DNA from: Candidatus Roizmanbacteria bacterium CG10_big_fil_rev_8_21_14_0_10_45_7 | GTDB lineage: Bacteria > Patescibacteriota > Microgenomatia > UBA1406 | Length of the DNA: 14,724 bases | Reading direction: 5' to 3' | Assembly: GCA_002793745.1 (NCBI GenBank) | Contig: PFEE01000052.1 | Span: forward strand, 4,807-19,530 | Shown here: piece after piece, positions 1-7,720 of the stretch | How the letters are laid out: each line of letters starts with the position of its first letter | How positions within the stretch are numbered: the stretch's first letter is position 1 | The notes under the pieces: generated by a model | Seen by the model: the letters and a program-made list of their open reading frames with translations, nothing else | Told to the model about the DNA's origin: nothing | The model's database searches: none | Program-made: the position numbers and the translations under genes

Positions 1-99
1 CTTATCGGCTCAATTGTGGGCACCTATTCATCTCCATTTGTTGCCACGCCAATCTATTTTCTTCTTTCATCACGTGCTGCGACCAAACGCAAGAAATAG
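1..99 (+). CDS. secF: Protein translocase subunit SecF, C-terminal end (partial)
   Basis: Reading from base 1 in the first frame gives 32 codons and a TAG stop at 97-99; the start lies before the window. The fragment contains GSIVGTYSSPFVATPIYFLL and ends in a basic tail (TKRKK). This matches the conserved end of SecD/SecF proteins, where the last membrane helix carries a GTYSSIFVASP-like motif. SecF is an RND-fold membrane protein that works with SecD to pull secreted proteins across the membrane using the proton gradient. The positive tail after the last helix fits a cytoplasmic C-terminus. The next gene begins 13 bases after the stop. The identification rests on this short but characteristic tail; SecD or a fused SecDF would end in the same way. 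Confidence 0.8.
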   Translation, partial: LIGSIVGTYSSPFVATPIYFLLSSRAATKRKK

Positions 100-100
100 C

Positions 101-106
101 TATAAT
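101..106 (+). promoter_or_regulatory. -10 box for the SpoIID gene, leaderless start
   Basis: A perfect TATAAT lies between the secF stop and the ATG at 113, with six bases between box and start codon. Transcription from this box would begin at or next to the A of the ATG, giving a leaderless mRNA. The -35 region is poor (CTGCGA at 77-82 with an 18-base spacer, 3 of 6 matches), and no Shine-Dalgarno sequence precedes the ATG. Confidence 0.55.
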
Positions 107-112
107 AGACGT

Positions 113-1852
113 ATGAAGAAATGGGTATTGTATGCGTTAGGAATAGTATGTGTGCTTGCGTTTTTTTTCTCCCACCCCGTGTTTGCCGATGAGCTTGAAG
201 ATATTGCAAAAAAAATAACGGAAGTCCAACGGTTGCTGGAGGAGTCAAAAAAAGCATCAAAACCACTTGAAGAAAATCTGCAAAAGGTCGAAAACGACAT
301 ACGCAGCATAGAAAATTCAATTTATGGCATTGAACAAGGCATTACCGACAAAGAAAAAGAAATCAAAATCGAAGAGAAAGAACTTGATAGCCGAAGAGCA
401 GTTTTGGACGTGCGGGTTCGTCAGTATTATAAGCATTCCCGCAGTTACGTGGGTAACTCGATTGGGGTATTTTTGGGTAACAACCTCCCCAACGCTCTCC
501 GTAAGTTTTTTATTCAGCAAAAAAGCATACAAACCGACCGAGATGGCATTTTAAAAGTGGCATTCTTGATTGTAAACCTTGAGGAGAAAAAGCTCGCGCT
601 GGAAGATGAAAAAACCAAGCTTACTGCCCTTAAGGCGAGCCTTGATAAAGAAAAAGCATTCTTTGCGGCAGAAGTAGCTAAAGCGCAAGGTGAGCAACGG
701 AACTTACAAAGTGAGATAGCCTCTCTCACTGCACTACAACAACAAATTATTGCGCAGAAGCAAGCGTCTCTTGGAATACCCAGATCATCAGTAGGCTCTG
801 AGCTTTATTGTACTGATGACAGGAAAACTAACCCTGGTTTTGGAAATGCATTCGCATTTTTTACTTTTGGAATTCCTCATTATGTTGGGTTAAACCAATA
901 TGGAGCATATGGTCGGGCTAAAGACAATCAAGACTATAAAACAATTCTTAATGCGTATTTTCAGAATATATCAATAGAGTGTAGAGACCTACCAAGTGAG
1001 ATAGAAATAGAGGGTTTTGGCAAAAGGCCATTTGAAGAATATACCAAAGGAGTCGTTAATAAAGAAATGGGTGCAGATCTTCCAGAAGCATTGAAAGCAC
1101 AAGCCATTGCAGCAAGAAGTTTCGCTATTGTTGAAAGCAATAATGCTAGTAGAGCAATTTGCGCTTCACAAAGTTGTCAGGTATATGCAGATGATAGACG
1201 TGAGGCGGTGAATAGTGCGGTTGACGCGACTGGTATAAATGCATGTGGAGATGGTAAAGGTGAGGTTGTTATTTCTAATGGAGAAGTTGTAAAGACCTGG
1301 TTTGCCTCAACATTTGGAGGATATTCTCATACATCAGCGGAAATTTGGGGAGGTAGCAATTCATACACTAAAAATTTGGCAGATGTTAGGAGTCCTGTTA
1401 ACAGTTTTGCAGATTTGTTTAATCAAGCGTACGATAAAGAATCTGCGTGTTTCTATACAGCTCAAGGATGGAGAGATGAGTATAGCAAGTCTGCATGGCT
1501 TAAATCAGAAGAGGTTGCTGATATAGTTAATACCTTAATGTTGTTGAAGAAAGATTCAGGTACAACTGATAATCTATATCAACTTGATAAACCAAATCCG
1601 AGAGGTCAAGAAAATTGGAATGCAGAAAAAGTTAAATCTAAATTAAGGGAGAATGGAATTACTCCCTATAATAGTATAAGTGGTGTAACGGTTAACGCAG
1701 ATTTTACAAGAGGCGTTACAACAAGGGTATATATTTCAGGTGACGCAGGAGACAATGATTTTGATGGTGGTGAATTTCAAGGAAGATTTAATCTTCGCGC
1801 TCCGGCTAATATTCAAATTGTAGGACCACTGTATAATGTCGAACACCTCTAG
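113..1852 (+). CDS. Secreted coiled-coil SpoIID/LytB-domain peptidoglycan hydrolase
   Basis: A 579-residue protein, likely an exported wall-cleaving enzyme. Residues 1-25 are a signal peptide (MKKWVLYALG..., cleavage after HPVFA). Residues about 26-220 are a long charged coiled coil resembling the PcsB/EnvC-type regulators of wall hydrolases. The SpoIID/LytB domain follows: GLNQYGAYGRA at 259-269, YTKGVVNKEMG with the probable catalytic Glu318, ALKAQAIAARSFA at 326-338, a CASQSCQVY pair of cysteines at 350 and 355, and FGGYSHTSAEIWGG at 401-414. SpoIID enzymes are lytic transglycosylases that cut glycan strands. The start at 113 is preferred over an in-frame ATG at 14 because it opens directly on the signal peptide, follows a TATAAT box, and does not overlap secF. 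Arginine codons switch from CGN to AGA/AGG at about base 776, the domain boundary (see findings). The 3' end overlaps the next gene by 17 bases. Confidence 0.93.
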   Translation: MKKWVLYALGIVCVLAFFFSHPVFADELEDIAKKITEVQRLLEESKKASKPLEENLQKVENDIRSIENSIYGIEQGITDKEKEIKIEEKELDSRRAVLDVRVRQYYKHSRSYVGNSIGVFLGNNLPNALRKFFIQQKSIQTDRDGILKVAFLIVNLEEKKLALEDEKTKLTALKASLDKEKAFFAAEVAKAQGEQRNLQSEIASLTALQQQIIAQKQASLGIPRSSVGSELYCTDDRKTNPGFGNAFAFFTFGIPHYVGLNQYGAYGRAKDNQDYKTILNAYFQNISIECRDLPSEIEIEGFGKRPFEEYTKGVVNKEMGADLPEALKAQAIAARSFAIVESNNASRAICASQSCQVYADDRREAVNSAVDATGINACGDGKGEVVISNGEVVKTWFASTFGGYSHTSAEIWGGSNSYTKNLADVRSPVNSFADLFNQAYDKESACFYTAQGWRDEYSKSAWLKSEEVADIVNTLMLLKKDSGTTDNLYQLDKPNPRGQENWNAEKVKSKLRENGITPYNSISGVTVNADFTRGVTTRVYISGDAGDNDFDGGEFQGRFNLRAPANIQIVGPLYNVEHL

Positions 1853-4124
1853 CAGACGACGGTACACCGTCGAAATTTTGGAAGAAAAAAAGACAGCGGT
1901 TGTGGTGTATATAAAAAAAACCAAAATCACCGATTTAATCGTGAAGTTGCTTTCCTCAATGTACCGCGTCTATGAGGTAACCTACCATGACCCATTGCAA
2001 CTTCCCCACACTGATTTGGCAGTGTTTGTGAATGTTGACGTTCACGACTTAGATGCGCTAGCGCGATCAAAGAAGCAGATATTTTTTTTGTTTTTTAACG
2101 TTGGGCTATTTTCATCATTTGCAACATGGTGTAAGCAGCATTTAACCGCATACAAGTTGGTTCATATAGGCATATCCTCGCGCCCTCCGAGTGAATTGCT
2201 TTCATTTATCATATTTAAAACCCCCACTCCGTATGTGTTTGATTACGCCGCAGGGCAGGACCATAAAGCATTGCACAAAAAAAACTCACCCCCCATGCAG
2301 CTATCGTTTAAAACCATGCTCGTTTGGCTATTGGCAACTCTTTTGATAGCCAACGGCATTTTTTATGTTACGTTTGGTTTCTATATGTATTCCCTATTCA
2401 ACTTTAGTAAGCGTATGCCAACCTCAACGGAAAAACTCACCACATTGATAGCACAATTGAAGCAACTTAACATAATGACCATACGTCTTTCGGCCATACC
2501 GCGCAATACGCTATTTTGGCTTCCGGGGCAAGGATATGTGTTTGCTGTGCTTGATACGGGAAACGCCTTGGTGTCTTTGGCAGACGATGGGTTGGGTTTT
2601 GCCAAGCAGTACAGCTCAATTGTGGGACTGATATCGAAAAGAAACAAAACTATTGAAGAGCAACGCGAACTTACCTTGAGGCTCGAAGATTCAAATAAGG
2701 AGATTACTGAACTATTAGCTTCGGTTGATAAGGCGATTACGGCGATAAAGCGCGTAGATATTTATTTTTTTAGAGATAAACAAAAAGAGACACTGCGGCG
2801 CTTGCTTGAGATTCGGGATCATGCCACCACGCTAAAAACCATACAGCCACACATTGCAAGCCTTATGGGTAAGGATGGGCAACGTAAGTACGTGGTGTTG
2901 TTTATGAATAATATGGAACTGCGTCCCGGTGGTGGATTTATTGGCTCCATAGGTATTATTGAATTTGATAGGTTAAGCCTTTCTGCGTTTCGGGTGTATG
3001 ATGTGTATTCAATTGATGGACAATTAAAAGTTCACATAGACCCCCCTGAGGCAATTAGAGCATATCTAAATCAGCCTCATTGGTTTTTGCGTGATTCAAA
3101 TTTTTCACCTGATTTTACACAGAACAGTGAAACCGCACTACGCTTTTTAAAGCGCTCGGTGAACTGGGACGGCTTTGATGGCGTAATAGGAGTAACGTTT
3201 TCCGGAGTACAATCGCTTCTTGAAGCCTTCCCCAACTTGGTTATTGCGGACTATAATGAAACGGTTACGAGCGACAATTTTTTTATAAAGGCACAAACCT
3301 ATTCTGAAAAAGATTTTTTCTCGGGATCACATAACAAAAGGAATTTTTTACAGGCGGTACTGAATGCGCTGCAGGTTCGTCTTCAGGAGGGTGACTATGA
3401 TAATCTTATATTGGCTGGTGACATAAAGCGCTCATTGGATGAGAAACGCATAGTGGTATGGTTTGCGGACGAGCCGGCGCAGACCGTGATGAAACAGAAT
3501 TTTTGGAGTGGTCAGCTGTCGCCTCCGCAATGTACCACCATCGCAACCTGTGTTGCGGATTATTTAATGGTGGTGGACGCTAATCTGGGAGTAAACAAAG
3601 CAAACTTTTTTGTTCAGCGCGCCATACATTTGACCACGAAAATAGAGGACCAGCATATAGTTAATAATGTAAGCCTGACGTATAAAAACGATTCTCCGGA
3701 AACGACATTTCCTGGTGGGGATTACCGTAATTATCTGCAGGTGTATGTTCCTGCTGAAGTTCAAATTGCACGGGTAAGCATTGACGGAGTAAAAAGCTCG
3801 TATAGCCAGTCGGTTGACGGCCCGTTTCGTGTGGTTGGCGTATGGTTTACCGTCCCGGTAGGCCAACAAAGAAACGTGACCATTCTGTACAACTTCACTA
3901 AAACACTTGAAGCAAACCCCACCTATCAACTGATCGTGCAAAAGCAGATTGGGTCAATTAACAACGATTTCATTTATGAATTCATTCCCACCCAAGAGTA
4001 TAGCGTGGAATATACCAACTTCCCTAACCTTGTTCAGGGAGATAGATTTGTGTATAATACGTTCTTAGAAAAAGATCGACTATTATTAATTCGACTACAA
4101 TCGCATGAAAACTCTCAACCTTAA
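1836..4124 (+). CDS. DUF4012 membrane-anchored protein
   Basis: A 762-residue protein whose function is not established. Residues about 10-145 look cytoplasmic and alpha/beta-like (alternating hydrophobic strands such as AVVVYIKK and DLAVFVNVD). One membrane span follows at about 161-187, then a helical, charged stretch (about 195-345). The extracellular DUF4012 domain begins near 347 and carries the family signature MNNMELRPGGGFIGSIG at 357-373. Residues 590-750 look like an additional beta-rich domain. DUF4012 proteins occur mainly in Actinobacteria and Candidate Phyla bacteria, often near envelope polysaccharide genes. The start ATG overlaps the end of the SpoIID gene by 17 bases. A weak AGGA lies 10 bases upstream, so translation is probably coupled. 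A role in wall or surface-glycan attachment is inference from its neighbour. Confidence 0.9.
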   Translation: MSNTSSRRRYTVEILEEKKTAVVVYIKKTKITDLIVKLLSSMYRVYEVTYHDPLQLPHTDLAVFVNVDVHDLDALARSKKQIFFLFFNVGLFSSFATWCKQHLTAYKLVHIGISSRPPSELLSFIIFKTPTPYVFDYAAGQDHKALHKKNSPPMQLSFKTMLVWLLATLLIANGIFYVTFGFYMYSLFNFSKRMPTSTEKLTTLIAQLKQLNIMTIRLSAIPRNTLFWLPGQGYVFAVLDTGNALVSLADDGLGFAKQYSSIVGLISKRNKTIEEQRELTLRLEDSNKEITELLASVDKAITAIKRVDIYFFRDKQKETLRRLLEIRDHATTLKTIQPHIASLMGKDGQRKYVVLFMNNMELRPGGGFIGSIGIIEFDRLSLSAFRVYDVYSIDGQLKVHIDPPEAIRAYLNQPHWFLRDSNFSPDFTQNSETALRFLKRSVNWDGFDGVIGVTFSGVQSLLEAFPNLVIADYNETVTSDNFFIKAQTYSEKDFFSGSHNKRNFLQAVLNALQVRLQEGDYDNLILAGDIKRSLDEKRIVVWFADEPAQTVMKQNFWSGQLSPPQCTTIATCVADYLMVVDANLGVNKANFFVQRAIHLTTKIEDQHIVNNVSLTYKNDSPETTFPGGDYRNYLQVYVPAEVQIARVSIDGVKSSYSQSVDGPFRVVGVWFTVPVGQQRNVTILYNFTKTLEANPTYQLIVQKQIGSINNDFIYEFIPTQEYSVEYTNFPNLVQGDRFVYNTFLEKDRLLLIRLQSHENSQP
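4030..4058 (+). promoter_or_regulatory. Promoter for rplY inside the DUF4012 gene
   Basis: TTGTTC at 4030-4035 and a perfect TATAAT at 4053-4058 are separated by exactly 17 bases, inside the last codons of the upstream gene. Transcription would start near 4065 and give a leader of about 40 bases before the rplY ATG. This could let the ribosomal protein be made independently of the envelope genes. A second box, TACAAT at 4096-4101, lies too close to the ATG to serve this start. Confidence 0.5.
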
Positions 4125-4797
4125 GGCTGATAAGCGCATGGTATTTGGTAAGAAGGTCCGTAGACTTCGACGTTCGGGCATTATTCCTGCCAACATTTTT
4201 GGTAAGGATATAACCTCGATAGCCATTCAGATTGAGGATAAGGCATTTCGCACCGTAGCCCGACAAGCCGGAACCACTCATGTTATCTATATTTCGGTTG
4301 ACGGAAAAGAATTACCGGTCCTTATTCAGGATATGCAACATCACCCATTAACCGATACGGTACTACATGTGGACTTTAAGAATGTAGACCTTAAAGAAAA
4401 AGTTGAAGCTGAGGTTCCGGTTGAGTTGGTTGGTGAAAATGCGTTGGTAAAATCAGGTGAAGCGGATGTCTTGCTCTTGGCAGACGCGGTTGTGGTTGAG
4501 GCGCTTCCCACGAAGATTCCTGAGCGCTTCACCATAGATATTGCGACCCTGACTGAAATTGGTGCGCAGATTATTGTTAAGGATTTACCGAAATCTGCAG
4601 ACTATACGTTTGTTGACGAGGCAGACAAAATGATTGCGCAACTTGCTGAGGCCAAGAAAGAAGAGGCGGTTGTACAGGCAAGCCCATCACCTGAATCAGT
4701 AGAGGCGACAGAAGAGGGTCCGAAAGAGAAAGAGGAAGGAGAAGGTGGCGAGAAAAAATCAGCGCCTGAAGAAAAGTTGGCCAAAGGCGAGAAATAA
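4105..4797 (+). CDS. rplY: 50S ribosomal protein bL25 (TL5/CTC type)
   Basis: A 230-residue ribosomal protein of the long L25 form. Residues 1-90 form the 5S rRNA-binding domain, with the typical opening LKADKRMVFGKKVRRLRRSG and IPANIFGK at 27-34. Residues about 95-180 are the TL5-type second beta domain (KVEAEVPVELVGE). Residues about 183-230 are a low-complexity tail rich in Glu, Lys, Pro and Ser, common in long L25 proteins. The protein binds 5S rRNA in the central protuberance of the large subunit. The start at 4105 gives the usual N-terminus and overlaps the previous gene by 20 bases; the later Met at 4138 would remove the conserved opening. No Shine-Dalgarno site is visible. Its TAA stop abuts, with no gap, the stop of the convergent permease gene. 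Confidence 0.97.
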   Translation: MKTLNLKADKRMVFGKKVRRLRRSGIIPANIFGKDITSIAIQIEDKAFRTVARQAGTTHVIYISVDGKELPVLIQDMQHHPLTDTVLHVDFKNVDLKEKVEAEVPVELVGENALVKSGEADVLLLADAVVVEALPTKIPERFTIDIATLTEIGAQIIVKDLPKSADYTFVDEADKMIAQLAEAKKEEAVVQASPSPESVEATEEGPKEKEEGEGGEKKSAPEEKLAKGEK

Positions 4798-5991
4798 TTA
4801 TTCGCTGCGAATAGCTTCCAACGGAGAAAGGTTAGCGGCCTTTCGTGCTGGTAATACTCCAAATATAAGGCCAATAGCAAATGAAACACCGAACGCAATA
4901 ATGGGAGCAATCGGTGTAATGGTTGCAGGAAATACCATTCGAATGGCAAGCGTCGAAAGATAAGCCAACAATAATCCGATTCCCCCACCCACACCGGTAA
5001 GTAGTAATGAAAGCGCTAAGAATTGAAGCATAATATCGTGTTTTTGTGCCCCAATGGCTCTTCGTATTCCTATCTCACGCGTACGCTCAGTAACGGTAAC
5101 ATACATAATATTGGTAATACCAATGCCACCCACAAGCAGCGATATCGCGGCAATCCCTATGAGTACGGTATTTATGACAGCAAAAATATTTGATATCGTT
5201 CCGATAAGTTCTTCCTGGGTTGATACTCCTAGCTCGTCACTATTACGGTTACGGGACAACAATGTTTCAATACGGGATACCACAGCGGTAATACTCGTGT
5301 CACTTGAGGGCTGCACATAGAATGCGCTAATAAATTTATTGCCATTAATTTGCTGTACCGTCTTATACGGAGCGTATATTTGTAAGTCGAGATTGGGCCC
5401 TCCCAATCCACCGCCTCCCTTGGGTTCCAATACCCCCAGAATGGTGAATGGAAGCTCATCAATAGTAATCCGTTTTCCAATGGGGTTACGATTTTCAAAT
5501 AGCTTTTCTGCTACATCAGGACCAATAACAACAACTTTTCTACTGCTCGACGATTCACTTTCGGAAAAATAGCGCCCTTTTTGTAGCCTAAGATTGAGCA
5601 TGGAAAATATATCGCGCGTTCCTCCAACGAGTTGGGTGTTTACTATTTCTGAACGCGATATTGCCTGTACCGTGGATTGAGTTATGGGTACTACACGAGC
5701 ATCGTGTATCTGTGTTCTTAGGGTAATATAGTCTTGTGCATCGAATTGTTTGGCGTTTAAAGAAGAATTACCCCGACCTGCTTGTATCTTAAAAGGTAGC
5801 ACATACACAATATTACTACCGAGGGATTCAAAGGTATCTTGAATATAGACTTTAATTCCCTCACCTAACGCCAGCAGCAATACGACGCTGTATACGCCGA
5901 TAATAATACCCAATGACGTAAGAAATGAGCGACCCTTATTTTTTTTTAAATCCTCTATGCCTTCGCGTACATAAAACCAAAACCGTCTCAT
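4798..5991 (-). CDS. MacB/FtsX-family ABC transporter permease
   Basis: A 397-residue membrane subunit of an ABC exporter of the MacB/YknZ type. Four membrane spans are visible: about 22-46, a second near 268-292, and two more near 322-346 and 358-380. A large extracytoplasmic MacB_PCD domain lies between the first two (about 47-265). The C-terminal FtsX signature is clear: VGGIGITNIMYVTVTERTRE from 287, followed by the coupling stretch IGIRRAIGA, and PARKAANLSPLEAIR at 381-395. Unlike E. coli MacB, the ATPase is a separate gene, as in Gram-positive YknYZ. The start codon overlaps the ATPase stop (ATGA), and a good GGAG Shine-Dalgarno at 5999-6002 (complement) lies seven bases upstream. It is the last gene of a three-gene operon. 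The substrate cannot be told from sequence; peptides, lipids or antimicrobials are family possibilities. Confidence 0.95.
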   Translation of the reverse strand: MRRFWFYVREGIEDLKKNKGRSFLTSLGIIIGVYSVVLLLALGEGIKVYIQDTFESLGSNIVYVLPFKIQAGRGNSSLNAKQFDAQDYITLRTQIHDARVVPITQSTVQAISRSEIVNTQLVGGTRDIFSMLNLRLQKGRYFSESESSSSRKVVVIGPDVAEKLFENRNPIGKRITIDELPFTILGVLEPKGGGGLGGPNLDLQIYAPYKTVQQINGNKFISAFYVQPSSDTSITAVVSRIETLLSRNRNSDELGVSTQEELIGTISNIFAVINTVLIGIAAISLLVGGIGITNIMYVTVTERTREIGIRRAIGAQKHDIMLQFLALSLLLTGVGGGIGLLLAYLSTLAIRMVFPATITPIAPIIAFGVSFAIGLIFGVLPARKAANLSPLEAIRSE

Positions 5992-6647
5992 TGTAGTTCT
6001 CCATCCTGTATATGAATAATGCGCTTAGCATAGGCAGCAATGGACGCGTCATGGGTGACGATAATAATCGTTTTTTCTTCTTTTTTATGAATTTCCTGCA
6101 ACAGCTCTACAATTTGTTTCCCGGTTTTTGAATCAAGGTTTCCGGTTGGCTCATCGGCAATAATAATATTGGGATTATTCATAAGAGCCCGTGCTATAGC
6201 AACGCGTTGCTGCTGCCCGCCAGAAAGTTGGTTAGGGTAGGCATTTACTTTGGAGCCAATGCCGAATGTTTCAAGAAGAGCTATTGCTCTGCTTTCAGCT
6301 TGTGGTTTGGGAGTGTAGCGGCTGGGAAGCAGTACGTTTGCGAGTACGGTGAGATTTGGGATAAGATTAAATTGCTGAAATACAAACCCAACCATTTCGC
6401 CCCTAATGCGCGAAATATGTTCATCATCAAGGCTCGCCGTATCTTTGTTTTCGATGCGTACCGTACCGCTTGTGGGCCGTTCTAATAAACCAATAACATA
6501 TAACAAAGTGGATTTACCTGATCCTGAGCTTCCTAAAATTGCAACAAATTCACCTTTCTTTATCGTGATGGTTATATTGTGAAGCGCCACCACCTCTACT
6601 TGTTTCGACGGTCGATAGATTTTTGAAACATTATGAACCTCGATCAT
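5988..6647 (-). CDS. MacB/LolD-family ABC transporter ATP-binding protein
   Basis: A 219-residue cytoplasmic ATPase, full length for the family. All motifs are intact: Walker [10 protein letters not shown] (39-47), Q-loop Gln91 in [10 protein letters not shown], signature LSGGQQQR (141-148), Walker B IIIADEP with Glu166, D-loop NLD (170-172) and switch His199 in IVTHD. The [16 protein letters not shown] stretch is typical of the MacB/LolD/YknY group that energises FtsX-type permeases. The gene starts two bases after the adaptor gene's TGA and ends in an ATGA overlap with the permease, so the three genes are surely cotranscribed and the products probably form one complex. TGA is the stop here, supporting standard code 11. 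Confidence 0.97.
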   Translation of the reverse strand: MIEVHNVSKIYRPSKQVEVVALHNITITIKKGEFVAILGSSGSGKSTLLYVIGLLERPTSGTVRIENKDTASLDDEHISRIRGEMVGFVFQQFNLIPNLTVLANVLLPSRYTPKPQAESRAIALLETFGIGSKVNAYPNQLSGGQQQRVAIARALMNNPNIIIADEPTGNLDSKTGKQIVELLQEIHKKEEKTIIIVTHDASIAAYAKRIIHIQDGELQ

Positions 6648-6649
6648 GA

Positions 6650-7693
6650 TCAGTACACAATTACGTCACCCCTTTTTAGTCCGCTTATTACCTCGACATA
6701 CTCAAAGGTTTCAAGGCCGGTGCGTATCCTCTTTTTTTTATCAGTGCCGTTGGGAAGTCGCACGGTAACATATTTTTTATTACTGCCCTCCTCGAGTATT
6801 GCTTCAATGGGAATGGTAAGCGCGTTGCGTTTGCGATCAGTAACTATCGTTGCTTCAGCACTCATCCCCATTTTGACTTTACTCAGGAGTTTTGGCGGAA
6901 GAGTGATGCGCACCTCGTACGAACTTTCTTCACCAGAAACGGGGGCAAAACCGATATACGTAATCGTTCCCAAAATTGCTTCATTGGGATAGGCATCGAG
7001 TATAATATTTGCCTTATCACCCATATGCATGGAAACTACGTCCTGCTGGTCCACCACGGCTTTTAAATAGAGGGTTGTTGGGTCTACTACCACAAATTCA
7101 GCTTGTGCGGGCGTTATGTTTACCCCCGCATACGGCTGATCAATCCGCGTCACGACGCCGGCGATGGGAGTGGAGAGTCGACTGAGTTGTAAATTAAGAT
7201 CAGCAAGCTCTACATCAATAACGCTGCTGTCAAGGCCAAATTGTGATTGCTCTACAATCCGCGTTATTTCGTCGTTAATATACGTATGACCGCTTCCCGT
7301 ATACGCTTTTTCGTTGTCGTCGAGCGTTTGCTCGAAATCCCAGCGCGTATCAAGGTACGTATTAAGTGTTTTTTTAAGTTTTTTTTGCAATTCACGCTGG
7401 TCGAGTGTTGCGATAACTTGCCCCGGTTCAACCACGTCCCCTACTGTTACTCCTACCCACGCAAGTAGTCCCGCGACCTGAAAGCGGAGGGTGGTTTGTT
7501 TTTCGGCATCAACATTACCCGACATACTAATAGTTTGCTCTAAATCCCGCTGAGTAACTATGGTGGTGGTTTCTTTTGGTTTTCCAAACGAAGTAAGAGG
7601 ATTCCAGCGCATCATCCAGGCAACTCCTATTGACCCCAAGATTATTGCTACCATAACAATACGCCTCCAGCGCTTCCTGATGAATAACATCAT
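6650..7693 (-). CDS. MacA/YknX-like membrane fusion (adaptor) protein
   Basis: A 347-residue HlyD/RND-type adaptor of the exporter. Residues about 11-29 are an N-terminal membrane anchor. A split biotinyl-lipoyl domain surrounds AGLLAWVGVTVGDVVEPGQ (74-92) and LSTPIAGVVTRI (173-184). Between the halves is a short predicted helical hairpin (about 100-170), then beta-barrel (about 205-285) and membrane-proximal regions ending in GLKRGDVIVY. In diderms such adaptors reach a TolC-type channel, whereas YknX of Bacillus works without one. This organism is probably monoderm, so a YknX-like role is more likely. Two adjacent Met codons (7693 and 7690) could each start the protein. It is the first gene of the operon and is divergent from the nnrD-type gene across 27 bases. 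Confidence 0.94.
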   Translation of the reverse strand: MMLFIRKRWRRIVMVAIILGSIGVAWMMRWNPLTSFGKPKETTTIVTQRDLEQTISMSGNVDAEKQTTLRFQVAGLLAWVGVTVGDVVEPGQVIATLDQRELQKKLKKTLNTYLDTRWDFEQTLDDNEKAYTGSGHTYINDEITRIVEQSQFGLDSSVIDVELADLNLQLSRLSTPIAGVVTRIDQPYAGVNITPAQAEFVVVDPTTLYLKAVVDQQDVVSMHMGDKANIILDAYPNEAILGTITYIGFAPVSGEESSYEVRITLPPKLLSKVKMGMSAEATIVTDRKRNALTIPIEAILEEGSNKKYVTVRLPNGTDKKKRIRTGLETFEYVEVISGLKRGDVIVY

Positions 7694-7706
7694 AATGTGT
7701 AGTAGT

Positions 7707-7714
7707 ATTATAAT
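7707..7714. promoter_or_regulatory. Symmetric -10 element shared by divergent promoters
   Basis: The eight bases ATTATAAT form a perfect palindrome and read TATAAT on both strands. On the plus strand the box is 7709-7714 and ends seven bases before the nnrD-type ATG at 7721, implying a leaderless transcript. On the minus strand the box is 7712-7707 and would start transcription near 7700, a few bases before the adaptor ATG at 7693; TTAAAA at 7734-7729 could be its -35 (16-base spacer). No good plus-strand -35 is visible. This is the only space available for the promoters of both units. Confidence 0.6.
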
Positions 7715-7720
7715 TCATTT

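Noticed and set aside
14..112. In-frame upstream extension of the SpoIID gene from the ATG at 14
   Set aside because: It overlaps the real secF tail in another frame, places 33 unrelated residues before a good signal peptide, and ignores the TATAAT box just before the ATG at 113.
10..2626. Shared 13-base string GCTCAATTGTGGG near 8-20 and again near 2614-2626 as a repeat
   Set aside because: Only two copies in unrelated coding contexts and no extended similarity; not a repeat element.
3564..3941. 125-codon complement frame inside the DUF4012 gene
   Set aside because: Cysteine- and histidine-rich nonsense-like composition, no motif and no start signals; the DUF4012 frame is continuous and clearly coding here.
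6639..6652. GATCATGATC palindrome at the ATPase start as a possible operator
   Set aside because: It consists of the start codon, the following Ile codon and the preceding two bases within a tightly packed operon; a second copy was not seen, so chance is the simpler explanation.
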